Notes: a model not told the origin generated them from the sequence alone. A stretch of 64,000 nucleotides of DNA from Brachionus manjavacas (GCA_019054805.1 JAHQIY010000037.1:62001-126000), one strand, 5' to 3'. Positions 32,494-43,798 are shown, numbered from the stretch's first letter. Translations and numbers: made by a program.

Positions 32494-35388
32494 ATGAGTG
32501 AGGTGAATGGTTTCAATGCAAGCTTGATAAACTCGAACAATTTTAGCAATCATCAAGCACTATCGTCATCATCCATGTCGAGCACTTCAAATCTATCCTC
32601 TTCGTCTACTTCATCCACAACCACTAATTGTGCGATCACAAACTCTTTGTCTAGCAGCGTTTTACCCGACTCCAACATGCCCCTTCTGTCCAATCGCTCT
32701 CAAAGCCCTGTCTTTTTACACGAGATCAACATGCCGCAGTCTGTCGTGGCCGAAAACTGGTGCTTCACCCAAGTCAAGGTCACCAAATTCAGCTACGTAT
32801 GGACCATAAACAACTTTTCGTTTTGCCGCGAAGAAGTCGGCGAAACGCTGAAAAGCTCGACTTTTTCGGCCGGCGCCAACGATAAGCTCAAATGGTGCCT
32901 TCGGGTTAACCCCAAGGGTCTTGACGAAGAAAGCAAAGACTATCTTTCTCTGTATCTGCTGCTGGTGTCGTGCTGCAAAAACGAGGTTCGCGCCAAATTC
33001 AAGTTCTCCATTCTGAATGCAAAAGGAGAGGAAACGAAGGCAATGGAGAGCCAGAGGGCGTACAAATTCGTGCAGGGCAAGGACTGGGGCTTCAAAAAGT
33101 TTATTCGCAGAGACTTTTTGCTGGACGAAGCCAATGGCTTGTTGCCCGACGACAAACTCACTCTTTACTCTGAGGTTAGTGTTGTGACCGACTGTGTGAA
33201 CATAAGTGGCCAAACCTCTATCAATCGGTTCAAAATACCCGAGTGTCGCTTGTCCGATGATTTGAGTGGGCTGTTTGAGAACTCGAATTTTTCCGATGTG
33301 GTGCTTGTGTGTGGCAAAAAGGAATTCAAAATGCACAAGGCCATTTTGGCTTGTAAATAAAAAATTTTTTAAATTATTTTTTTTTCTAAATTGATAGAAT
33401 TTTTACAGTTGCTTATTTTCTAGCTCGGAGCGTGGTCTTTGCGGCCATGTTCGAACATCAAATGCTGGAGGGCAAGAGCAACAGAGTGACAATTGAAGAT
33501 GTTGATTCGGACGTGATGACGGAAGTGTTGCGCTTTATTTATACCGACAAGACGAACGGCATCGACAAGATGGCCGATCTGCTCTTGGCTGCCTCGGACA
33601 AAGTAAAAGAAATTCTAAAAATTTCATTAGTTAGATACATTTTTAAAGATAAATTAAGTATGCTCTAGAGAGATTGAAAGCGTTGTGTGAGGAGTCGCTG
33701 AGCAACAATTTGGACACCGAAAATGCGGCGGACACTCTGGTTTTGGCCGACATGCATAGTGCCAACCAATTGAAGGCTCAAGCCATTGACTTTATTAATA
33801 CGTATGGAAATTTTGATTTTTAAACATTGTGAATTTTAGGACACATATTACAAAGATTGCTTCAGTAGATTGTATCACCTGAGTGCAGCTTCTTTTAATA
33901 CTATGCAGAGTAATTTGTTTATTCGATGTGTGTGGAATATTTTTTTTTGTGAATGTATTGCAGAGGCTGGATTTAGGTGGTACATTGAATTTTTTTTTAA
34001 CCAAAGAAACGTTTTCGAAATTGTGGAAAAAATTGATCAAAAATTTTTTTTTGATCAAAAAAATTTTTTTTTGTTAAGACCTACAGCAAACTTGTTTATA
34101 AGTTTAAGGAAAAATTAATATTGCATCTCTTGAAGACGGCATTCTCATGAAATTGCATATTTTGCCGTTCTAAGCAGATATTGTAGCGGCCACATCAATA
34201 TTTTGCCGTTCTAAGCAGATATTGTAGTGGTCACATCAATATTATACCGTTCTAAGTAGATATTGTAGCGGCCACATCAATATTTTGCCGTTCTAAGCAG
34301 ATATTGTGACGACCACATCAATATTTTGCCGTTCTAAGCAGATATTGTAGTGGTCACATCAATATTATACCGTTCTAAGTAGATATTGTAGCGGCCACAT
34401 CAATATTATACCGTTCTAAGTAGCTATTGTAGCGGCCACATCAATATTTTGCCGTTCTAAGCAGATATTGTGGCGGCCACATCAATATTTTGCCGTTCTA
34501 AGCAGATATTGTAGTGGTCACATCAATATTATACCGTTCTAAGTAGCTATTGTAGCGGCCACATCAATATTTTGCCGTTCTAAGCAGATATTGTGGCGGC
34601 CACATCAATATTTTGCCGTTCTAAGCAGATATTGTGACGACCACATCAATATTTTGCCGTTCTAAGCAGATTTTGTGGCGACCACATTAATATTTTGCCG
34701 TTCTAAGCAGATATTGTGACGACCACATCAATATTTTGCCGTTCTAAGCAGATTTTGTGGCGACCACATCAATATTTTGCCGTTCTAAGCAGATATTGTA
34801 GCGGCAACATCAATATTTTGCGTTCCAAGCAGTTATTGTAGTGGCCACATTAATATTTTTCCATTCTAATCAGATATTGTGGCGGCATTTGGAATTTTTG
34901 TCAGGGAGCGAAAAAATTTAGAGTTTTCTTTAAAAAAAATTATTCGACTTTAGACTAGTGACTTAAAAGCAATTCTGCTTTGGAGCAAATTTGCAATTTC
35001 ATCAGTTGATACAAAGTTTGTATCAATCAAAATTTGTCTTTGTAATTTAGTTTTAGTTATCAAAAAAATAAATTTTTCAACTGCTACATTCAGCTAGACA
35101 AAGAAGAGCTTTTAAAATTTAAATTATTTTTTTGTTCCTTGATTCCAAAATTTACATTGCCAATATTCAGTTTTTGTCTTTTTGTACTAAAATTCACAAT
35201 ACAACTTTTGAAAAACTTGTCTAAAGAAAACTAACTCTTTTTAAAGACATGCGTCAGATGTAATTGAGACATATGGCTGGAAAAATATGACCAAATGTTA
35301 TCCTCATTTGGTGGCTGAAACATTCAAAGCCTTGGTTAATCAACAGAGCCCGACGATCGGGCCAGCTAGAAAGAAACTTAAACTTTAA
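32494..35388 (+). CDS. SPOP: Speckle-type POZ protein (MATH-BTB cullin-3 adaptor)
   Basis: Four exons join in frame: 32494-33352, 33424-33602, 33659-33801, 35247-35388 (440 aa). A Ser/Asn-rich N-terminus of about 85 residues precedes the MATH domain ([76 protein letters not shown]), which is nearly identical to human SPOP. The BTB domain begins [20 protein letters not shown]. The BACK region and a C-terminal [14 protein letters not shown]...HLVAE segment with a basic tail (ARKKLKL) complete the family layout. SPOP recruits nuclear substrates through MATH and CUL3 through BTB for ubiquitination. The N-terminal extension is longer than the short human leader. Exon 1 is distinctly GC-richer than its surroundings. 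The last intron (33802-35246) carries a 41-bp tandem array. Confidence 0.95.
34158..34894 (+). repeat. 41-bp tandem array A (about 18 units) in the last SPOP intron
   Basis: Units of 41 bp built on TATTTTGCCGTTCTAAGCAG, ATATTGTAGCGGCC and ACATCAA repeat without spacers. Unit types differ in a correlated way: GCGGCC is usually followed by TTTTGCCG, and GTGGTC by TTATACCG. The left flank (CTCATGAAATTGCATATTTTG) and a right flank with GACTTTAGACTAGTGACTT (34946-34964) are shared with array B at 43302. The array is therefore probably the body of a dispersed element, not a locally born satellite. Confidence 0.95.
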
Positions 35389-36312
35389 AACAAAATGAAG
35401 CTTTGAGCTTTTTCGGGAACGTGATGCAAAGATATCTCAGGTGCTAAATTAGTAAATTTATGTAAATAAGCTCTAATTCAAAAAAGCTCTATTTTTTTCG
35501 GGTTAACAAAAATAATGATGTGTGTTTATTTTATATATTATTTCAAGTTTATTGTAAAAAACATTAATTTCTTGATTGTTCTACTATAATCAGCCTTCCG
35601 TTGTACTTAAACCCTATTATTTCTCGTTTTGATTGTTACTTGGCTCAACTCAATTTTAAAACAAAATTGTAACAAAATACTTTTTTGGAATTTTTAGAAA
35701 ATGTTCGATTGTTATGTGAAATCAATTTTGATATTTTTTGTGCTACTGTTATAAATTTCATTTAGTTATTAGATAAAGTCTAAAAAGAAATTGAATGATG
35801 AGTTCATTAACAATTACAACAAGCATCAGTATATTTATTTATTTTTAAAGTTTTTCTTATAAAAAAAAACAAAAAATTTTAATTTAAAAAAATAAAATGT
35901 TCATCTGATATAAATTTTTGAATTAAAAATCTGTCAAATGTCAAGTAAAATTTATGTTTTTTTTTACAAATTTTAATGTAAGAAGAAATTTGACTTAATA
36001 AAAAATAAAAATTAAAGATTGTTTTGAATATTTTTGTTTTATTAATTAAAAATTGCGCGAGGCATTCTTTTAACCATAACAAGGGATTATAAAGAATTTA
36101 TCAATGATAAATTTATATCTTGTTTCATGTTTATTGAATTAAAAAATTTGGTCTAGAAACCCAAGATTGTTTAAGAACAACTTCAAGTTATTATTAGATG
36201 TAAAAGTTATTTTTTTGGGTCATAATTTTTTACGGATTGTTTGTTTTCTGTTCGAATAAAACTCTTTTATAAAAATTAAAAACTAAAAAGTAAAATAAAT
36301 TAGAAAGAAGAT
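35389..36312. other. Spacer after SPOP
   Basis: The stretch is AT-rich with 3' UTR-like sequence directly after the SPOP stop. No gene or named repeat was recognised. Confidence 0.4.
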
Positions 36313-36880
36313 TTACATGGAAGAGAAGCCTTGTGCTGGTCTGGGTTGGGAAAGCGAGCTACAATCCAGAGGAGGTCTGACCCAATATATGTTATTTAAG
36401 CCGCTTCTTATCTTGAACATTTTGATCATGCGTTCGCTCAGAGGGGGCAATCCCAAGATGGTAAGGCATTCACTGTAACTTAAGTTACGGATTCTCGGAA
36501 CGAGTTTTGTTGCTCGACTTTGTACTTTCTCAAGAATGTTGCTGTCCATGGCGGTGTAGGGGGACCAGACCACTGCTGCATTCTCCAAATGGGGCCTGAC
36601 ATATGAAGGTGATGTTGGTCCAGAATTTGAATGTTCTTCTCAGCTGTCCAAGGATGGAGATATCCTTAGTAGTTTGGGCTTTGATATGGCTGGAGAACAT
36701 GAGATTGTTTGCGAAGGTCTTTTCAGAACTAGTTTGATTAAGTACTGACCTCGTCATAGAGGCCTATGTCCGAGTTCTTGACCTGGCCTGATCTGCTGAA
36801 TTCCATTACTTTACATTTTTCGGTGCTGAACAGCATCTGCCAAGTTGTAGACCACTCAATGAGAGTATTAAGGTCCCGTA
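36313..36880 (-). pseudogene. LINE reverse transcriptase C-terminal relic
   Basis: Minus-strand fragments read LNTLIEWSTTWQMLFSTEKC (just after the YADD region in relatives), then ENAAVVWSPYTAMDSNILEK, VQSRATKLVPRIRNLSYSEC and LPPLSERMIKMFKI. This is the conserved downstream part of Jockey/CR1-like LINE proteins. The catalytic palm is missing, frames change at least once, and the element is 5'-truncated. Confidence 0.75.
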
Positions 36881-37256
36881 AAAAAAAAACAAGTTATCTA
36901 AAACTAGAAGACAATATCAAAGAGGAATTGTGTACTAGAACTATTGAGCTAACATAAACGTGTATGCTTCTCTTTCTGTCAAGTCTAACGGGTGAACCAT
37001 AATTCTTTGCACAAAATTCTGCTTAAAAAATAAAAAAAACATTTCAGAAAATTGAAATTTTGTTGACTTATTTATCAATCAGTCTTAAGCTAATGAACAT
37101 AGTTTGTTAAAATAGATAATTAGTCATTAATGCAAGAGTCAATTTTGAAAAATAAATGTCATTTGAATATTTGTTTTGTCAATTATTTTTTTATTTTTGT
37201 CAATGATATAAGAAAATCAGTTACAGATTTTAAAAAGAGATAGTTTTTCAGAAAAT

Positions 37257-37870
37257 TTATTTTTGTAATACTTTTGACAAATTACGTGGTCGGCCAAATC
37301 TCGCAGCTTGACCAAGTTTTATTGTCCAAGCTTCTTTTGGAAATTCTGTTAATAAACTTTCGAGATTAGCATTTCCTATGTAATGTTTAAACCAAGATGG
37401 ACAAGAACATGTTCTCAAATGCCAGTTGTCGTCATTGAAACGAATAATGGGTAATTTTTGGAAAGTTTCTACGAAATATTGAAAGTGTTCCACTCAAATC
37501 TTAATATAATTCTTGCATCGTTTTTTGTCTATCGGTTTGAATGTATCGTTTTCTACATCTTTAGCAATTTTTTTGAGGCCTTCCTCGCTTTCGATTTTCT
37601 GGTTGTGTTGATATGGATCTGGCTTAATTTAGAGGCGCACTGGACAAACACATTTAGCTGCACTGCTACAATAATAAAATTGTACTATCATGCCATCAGT
37701 CTTGTTTTTAGAAGGTTTTGCTCATGAAAAATCTTGTAAAAAATTTTCATTCAAAGCAACTAAACCAGAAATCATAAATAATTTTTCTACGTCGTTTATC
37801 ATAGGCAGGACTTTTTCTACATCGTTGTCAGTGTCTTTGTCATGATTTCTTATTGGATTTCGGGCATGAG
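37257..37870 (-). pseudogene. MULE transposase relic with broken SWIM finger
   Basis: The minus-strand frame at 37257-37493 reads NWHLRTCSCPSWFKHYIG, then LLTEFPKEAWTIKLGQAARF and GRPRNLSKVLQK. This matches the end of animal MULE transposases: a SWIM finger (C-x-C then C-x-H) followed by a Pro/Lys segment and a GRP motif. The C-x-H half of the finger is absent, probably deleted between HYI and GNA. Traces of the preceding region continue to about 37870 in other frames. The element is inactive. Confidence 0.6.
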
Positions 37871-38789
37871 CTCAACTAGACGATTGAGTTTGATCTAATT
37901 GTTCAGAATTTAGAATATCCATTTTATTTCCTATATTAGCTTTTTTATAATTTGAAAAAAAAAGCCGTTTTATCTATTTGTATTCTGTACCGAATTAGAG
38001 CTCCTTCAGATGAAATTATAAAATAAAAATAAAGTAAAATAAGCTAAAATAAAATGAAAAGAAAATTAAAAAATAAACGTCTTTATTAAAAATAAGTTAT
38101 TTGGTTATTGGTGATTGTTTGGCTTGAACAATAATTTTTTTCCAGAAAAAAAATATCGTGAAATTTTAATTTTTTTATTAATAAAAACCAACATTGTGGT
38201 GTTTATGAAGATTTTTTAATTACCATAGAAAATTTTTTGTTGTACAATACTCAAACTAAACAATTAACAATCGATCCATGTTTTGAAAATAATTTTTTTT
38301 ATTTTCAATATTTTAAAATTTAATGCAAATTATTCTTTTTTAAAAACAATTTACATGCAATCGATGATTTTCTTTATGAATAAAAACAATCCCATCCATT
38401 TCGTTATATCAAAGTTTGACTGTATTTGAATAGTTTGTCATCATGTTAAAAAATAGAATCTTATTTTCTAAATCAAACTAACTTATTTAAAAAAATTTTC
38501 TTTTTCGAATATTATTTTAAGTATTTTTGACTCAAACTGATTAAAAGAATAATCTGTAATAAAAGACTCAATTTATAAATTATTGAAAATTTACAATAAC
38601 TTGCTCGAAAATTTTGAGATTTTGAATTATTTCAAAAGAAAAAAAGCTTAAAAATGTATATTTATATAGAAGTGAAATTGTTTATACAGGTAAAAAAATA
38701 TTGAAAAAAATTGATATGTTTTTAATTAAAAATGATTCTTTTACCAAAAAAAAGTCATCTTAGAATATGTCAGTTTTTTCTTTTAGTGA
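37871..38789. other. Spacer with one non-LTR tail
   Basis: About 37975-38010 (minus) reads CTGAAGGAGCTCTAATTCGG then TACAGAATACAAATAGATAA. The same tail recurs at 54236-54285. This indicates a short 3' end of a non-LTR family. The rest is AT-rich without features. Confidence 0.4.
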
Positions 38790-39270
38790 TAGTAATTGTA
38801 GAAGCAGTTTCATAGAACTTGACTAAAACCATTTTATAATTAGCGGTTGACTTGGATTTCACCACATTTTCTGGCAACCTATTCGAATGCGGAACTACTC
38901 TGATTGAGAAAAATACATGTCTGGCGCTTACTGCGGCTGCAAAATTTTTTCTAATTTGAGCTGGGAAACCTTCTCTCTGGACTCTGATGCTATTTTCACT
39001 TAAAGCTCCGACAGGACCTTAGTTTTCTGATCCATTCACCAGATTCTTGACCAGGTCTACCTTTTCTATTCCATTCACTAATTTGTACATTTCAATCAAG
39101 TCCCCTCTCACTCTTCTTTCACTCAGCTTTGTCAGCCCTAATTTCGTCAGCCTCATTTCATGCAACAAGTTTCTTAGAGACAAAAGTATTTTTGTTGCCC
39201 TCTCTTGTACCTTTACATCCCTTTTCATACTTAGATTCCAAATTTTTCTCGGATTTTTAAATTTCAAAGT
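38790..39270 (-). pseudogene. LINE C-terminal relic
   Basis: The minus-strand frame 39019-39267 reads VKVQERATKILLSLRNLL, LTKLGLTKLSERRVRGDLIE and MYKLVNGIEKVDLVKNLVN. The following bases to about 38790 continue the conserved tail (SENSIRVQREGFPAQIRKN...) with stops. It is the same LINE subfamily as the relic at 45120-45850, since both carry the NG-x-E...RSEN/GSEN-WGP segment. Confidence 0.7.
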
Positions 39271-39814
39271 AAAATTAACTGATTTTTTTAATTTAAAATT
39301 AAAAGTATTTAGTTTTTAACATAGGTCTAGATGACTCTCTTTTTTCGCAAAAGAATCATTTTTAATATAAAACATTTGAATTTTTTCAAACATTTATTTA
39401 CCTGTAAAAATAATCTAATTTTGAAAAGAATTTTGTATCATTTTGTATCATTTTTTTTCTGGATTGGTCGACCTGTAAGTTAATGTACTCTTTTGGTCGG
39501 ATCGAGTTCCTAAGAGTAACTTGATCATCCTAGAAAAAAACCATAAAACAACCATTCATTCAGTTTTCATTTCTAGGTAAAATGAAAAAATAATTTGATA
39601 TTTTGCTTTTAATTTTATCATTTTTTTTTGCTACGAAAATATTTTGTAGCCTAAAAGTTTATTTCAGTTCACATATTTTATTTTCTACCTACATAAAATT
39701 ATTTTTGCTCGATCACTAAATGACATGCTGAAATTGTCTGAATAGAATGAAAATGAAAAAAGTTCATTTTTTTAAATGCTGATTTAATCAACCCCTTTTA
39801 TTGTAGTAGACTTT

Positions 39815-39900
39815 GATCGGACTATTGTGGGCTCTCAAGGGAAAAAGAATGCAGACAGACTTGAGAAAACCTGGAGGAGAACAGTACACACCATATACTT
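39815..39900 (+). pseudogene. Short fragment resembling a LINE C-terminus
   Basis: One frame reads KNADRLEKTWRRTVHTIYL, similar to the RPRETWRRTVE-type end of RTE/L1-like LINE proteins. It is short and isolated, so the call is tentative. Confidence 0.3.
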
Positions 39901-40238
39901 ATAAAATGGATAGACCAAGATTGCTGCGCATAAAAATGCAAAAAAATTCCATGAAATTAAAATTAATTTTATTTGCTCGCACTGAAATAACATTTTGGAG
40001 ACAAAAAAATAGTCACCATAATAAAAACAAGAAATAAACAAGTATATTTAGCGTGTAGTTTTTCAAAATGAACAAGAAATTTGAAAAAAAAAATAATAAA
40101 AGCAAAATTTCACTAAATGATTCGTGATGATCTCATTCTTCTAATTAACTATTGTCTCAGCACTTAAAAGAATAAAAAAACAAAAGCATAATTTTTGCCT
40201 AATTTGTTTAGATAGATTTTACTGAACAAAAAAAAGAA

Positions 40239-43200
40239 ATGGGCGATAGTGACGAAGAGTACTCACACAACAAATCGGCAAATGGATCGTTCAACAACTC
40301 GATGAAAAAAAACCGCGACAAATTTTATCGCGAACGCGACGATCAATCCAACACATTTAACTATCAAGCAAACCGGCGCGAATGGACCGACGAGAGGAAC
40401 CGAGGCGAGTGGAAGTCGGCCTCGAATCGTTCGTCCAGCTTTGCGCCAAACAGTGGCGCATATCCCCGAAAATACCAGTCCGGCCACGACTCCAGCCCGC
40501 CGCCACACAAGCGACGCAAGGACTTCGACTCCGCACACCAGCCTGACTATCAACGACACTTGACCGAGTCCGACCATGCCACACAGCCACCTCTGCTCTC
40601 GTTCAAACAATTTTTGCAGCAACAGGACGACAACATCAGCGACGACGAGGCTATCCGAAAGTACAATGAATACAAGATCGAATTCAAGAAAAATCAAATC
40701 AACAATTTTTTTCTAGAACACAAAGAAGAAGAATGGTATAGAAATTTTTTTCTTCTCTTGACCTCAAAATCAATTTTTTCAAAATTTAGAAAAAATCAAA
40801 AAAAAATTTTTTTTTTTCTCTTGACCTCAAAATCAATTTTATTTAAATTTAGAAGAAATCAAAAAAAAAATTTTTATTTTCAAAATTTAGAAAAAATCAA
40901 AAAAAAAATTTTTTTTTTCTCTTGAACTCAATATCAATTTTATTTAAATTTAGAAGAAATCAAAAAAAAAATTTTTATTTTCAAAATTTAGAAAAAATCA
41001 AAAAAAAAATTTTTTTTTTCTCTTGAACTCAATATCAATTTTTTTTTAAATTAAGAAAAGGAAAAAAAAAATTTTTTTTCTCTGATTCTCAAGATTTAAA
41101 AAATTTTTTTCTTGACCTCAAAATCAATTCTATCAAAAAAAAATTTTTTTAATTCTTAAAATTCATTTCATTAAAATTAAATAAATTAAAAAAAAATTTT
41201 CGTTAATAATCCTAATTAAATTTAGGTTCAAGTTGCGCTACCATCCAGACGAGAGCTACAAGCGCCGCGATGAGCAGAACAACAATGTCATACACCGCTT
41301 GAGAATATTCATGGACCTTTTGGAAAAAGGATGGGTGGACAGCTTGAGCTTGGAGATGGGCAAGTCGAAGGAAATAGTGCGATTTTTGGACGCATGTGTA
41401 ATTAGACTGGAAGGAGGCTGTGACGAGGACGTCTATCGGCTGCTCGACGGAGCCCAGCTGCCAGAGCACTCAAAGGCCACTGAGTCAAACGGCGACACCG
41501 GGTCCAAAGCCGAACCGCAGACAGAACACAAGAGTGAACCAGATGAGGCGAGTGGCAACGGCGTCAAGACAGAGCCGAAGGCCGAGGAGACGGGCAGCGA
41601 GTCGGGCGCCTACACAGACTCGGACTCGGAGAGCGAGAAAAAGTCGCGCAAAAAAAAGTCGCGCAGCTCTAAGCCAAGCGGCAAGCACTCAAGTCAACTG
41701 CACAAAACAGCGTCCATTTTCATGCCCAAGCTGTCGCCATCAGTGTGCAAAGAGGACCTGGAAATGCTGTGCAAGCAGTACGAGGGCTTTAAGCGGGTGG
41801 CGCTGTCCGACCCGGCTCCAGAGCGCGGCTTCTACCGCCGCGGATGGATCACCTTCGAGTCCAATGTGGACGTGAAAAAAATCTGCTGGGACTTGCAGAA
41901 CATTAAGGTGAAAGACTCGAATCCGGGCGCCATTGTCAACAGAGAAATAGCGTCGCGCATTCGTCCAGCTAGTTCGCTGGCAACGTATCAGAAGAGAGTG
42001 GTCAAAAGCGATCTGAAATTGGCCATGAGAATTATTCAAAATATGGACAAAAGGTGGGCGATATGGCAGCAAAAAGAGGAGCCAAAGGAGGTCAAACTGG
42101 TGGACGAGGTAAAGACAGAGAGTAGGCAAGAGGAGGGTGAAAAGGACGATGCGACCAGAGCTCAAGAAGAATATGTCAAGTTGGAAGAATCGGGATTTAG
42201 TGCGTTGCCAGAGCATCAGTCAACTCAGCTCGAGCACAATTTTCACGGGCCCAATCCTCTTCTCGACAACATCACCGACTACCTCGTGGACGAAGCGAAC
42301 GCTGAAGAAAGCGAACTGCTCGGCCACGACCAAGCTCACGCCAAAAACGGCACAGACTTCGAAATAGACCAGAGTTTTCTCAAAGCACTGGACAAACTCA
42401 TCTTGTACTTGAGAGTGGTGCATTCGATTGATTTCTACAATTCGATTGAGTACCAGCAAGAGGATTCGATGCCGAACCGGCTGGGCATTGTGTTTGTGCG
42501 GCCCGCTCTCAACCCCAACTACAAGCCCAAAAGTGACGAAGTCGAAGAGTATGTGAAACAGTTTGAGAGCAAGCTGAAGCCCTATGTTGAGTATAGGGAA
42601 AAAATTGAGTTGGATTTGGCGCGCAGACTCGGCCTCAAGGAGCGCAAGGAAGAGATCGAAAAGTTTGTGCAGACGAACACGCAAGAGCTGGCGCCCGATC
42701 GGTGGCTGTGTCCACTATCAGGCAAACGCTTCAAAGGCCCAGAGTTCATTCGAAAGCATTTGTTCTACAAGCACATGGAGAAAATAGTCGATGTCAAAAA
42801 AGAAGTCGACTACTTCAACAACTACCTCATGGACCCCAAGCGGCCCCAGCTGGCCGAGCATCCTTCGAACAAGTCGACAAGTCAAACGGGCGCCATTCAC
42901 GCCCAAGCCCAAAACCAGTCCTATCCACAGTACCCGGCCAATCAGCCAGTTAACTACACTAGTCCGGGAATCATGAACCAAATGGCTGCCGCCGCCGGAT
43001 ATCAGCAAATGAGGCCCAGTTGGTCAGGCGGCGCCTACAACATGCCCGACATGGCCCAAAACTACAACCAGTCTGGTTTTAATTCACAATTTGGCTATCA
43101 GGGCTATCAGGCTGGCTTCAAAAAAAATCCCTATCAAGCACCGTCTCAGCAAAATTCGTTCCAAAGACGAGGGTAGCTTTTTTAGCCTTTTTAAACAAAA

Positions 43201-43798
43201 TTTGTTTCTAAGTCACAAGTCTTAAGTCAAAGTCATGATTTTTATTTTAAAGGTTAAGTCAAAATTAACATTTCAGTTAAGGGCTTTCTCATGAAGTTGC
43301 ATATTTTGCCGTTCCAAGCACTTATTGTAGTGGCCACATCAATATTTTGCCGTTCTAAGCAGATATTGTGGCGGCCATATCAATATTTTGCCGTTCTAAG
43401 CAGATATTGTGGCGGCCAAATCAATATTTTGCCGTTCTAAGCAGATATTGTGGCGGCCACATGATCTTTTAGCCGTTCTAAGCACTTATTGTAGTGGCCA
43501 CATGATCTTTTAGCCGTTCTAAGCACTTATTGTAGTGGCCACATCAATATTTTGCCGTTCTAAGCAGATATTGTGGCGGCCACATGATCTTTTAGCCGTT
43601 CTAAGCAGATTTTGTGGCGGCCACATGCATTTTTGACTGACTCGAAGGTTTAAAGAATATAGAATTGAAAATTTTCTTGACCTAAGACTTGTGTCTAACA
43701 AAAAACCATGAATTTAAATTTTGACATTTTTCGTTTTTTTTTTAAGTCAAAGAGAAATGATTCAATACAAAGATTTGGACGCTCCAGACGATGTATAA
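40239..43798 (+). CDS. SRRT: Serrate RNA effector molecule (ARS2)
   Basis: Three exons join in frame: 40239-40735, 41226-43172, 43747-43798 (831 aa). The start MGDSDEEYSHNK matches the family's MGDSD-D/E-EY opening. Residues about 125-240 (SFKQFLQQQDDNISDDEA...KEEEWFKLRYHPDE...LRIFMDLLEKGW) are the Ars2 N-terminal domain. An acidic/Lys-rich insert and an RRM-like part (SIFMPKLSPSVCKEDLEML...RGWITFESNVDVKKI) follow, then the zinc-finger region RWLCPLSGKRFKGPEFIRKH and a Gly/Gln/Tyr-rich tail. The last exon encodes QREMIQYKDLDAPDDV, equivalent to human AIVEYRDLDAPDDVDFF, the C-terminal segment that contacts the cap-binding complex. ARS2 links capped RNA to processing or decay. Reading through intron 2 gives a premature stop at 43176 and loses this end. 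The coding sequence is GC-rich relative to the surroundings. Confidence 0.95.
40736..41225 (+). repeat. ARS2 intron 1 with A/T homopolymer tandem repeats
   Basis: The 490-bp intron (GTATAG...TTTAG) contains four to five imperfect copies of a segment built from TCTTGACCTCAAAATCAATT, TTAGAAAAAATCAAAAAAAA and a T-run. A-runs and T-runs alternate, so single strands could fold into many hairpins. The open frame running from exon 1 into this intron (to 40925) is read-through, not coding. Confidence 0.85.
43210..43697 (+). mobile_element. Element with AAGTC inverted ends carrying 41-bp array B
   Basis: The left end AAGTCACAAGTCTTAAGTC (43210) has an inverted partner at 43679-43697 (reverse complement TAGACACAAGTCTTAGGTC). 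Between them lie about eight 41-bp units (43302-43632) of the same family as array A. The element lies wholly inside the last ARS2 intron (43173-43746). It has no coding capacity. Related ends occur at 5633-6095, 34945-34964, about 46840-46915 and about 63890-63990. Confidence 0.7.
43302..43632 (+). repeat. 41-bp tandem array B (about 8 units) in the last ARS2 intron
   Basis: Units match array A (core GCCGTTCTAAGCAG, GGCGGCCACAT), with local variants such as GATCTTTTAGCCG and AGCACTTATTGTAGTGGCC. The orientation relative to the host gene is the same as in array A. Confidence 0.95.

Noticed and set aside
34158-34894. CRISPR-like array
   Set aside because: Repeats are directly abutted at 41 bp with no unique spacers, and the setting is an animal intron.
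33802-35246. Overlapping frames at 33795-34118 in the last SPOP intron as an extra exon
   Set aside because: The flanking exons join in phase without them, and the encoded sequence is A/T-driven Phe/Lys.
40239-40925. ARS2 exon 1 frame running on to 40925
   Set aside because: The extra part is intron 1, Phe/Lys-rich and repeated. Splicing at 40735/41226 restores EEEWFKLRYHPDE.
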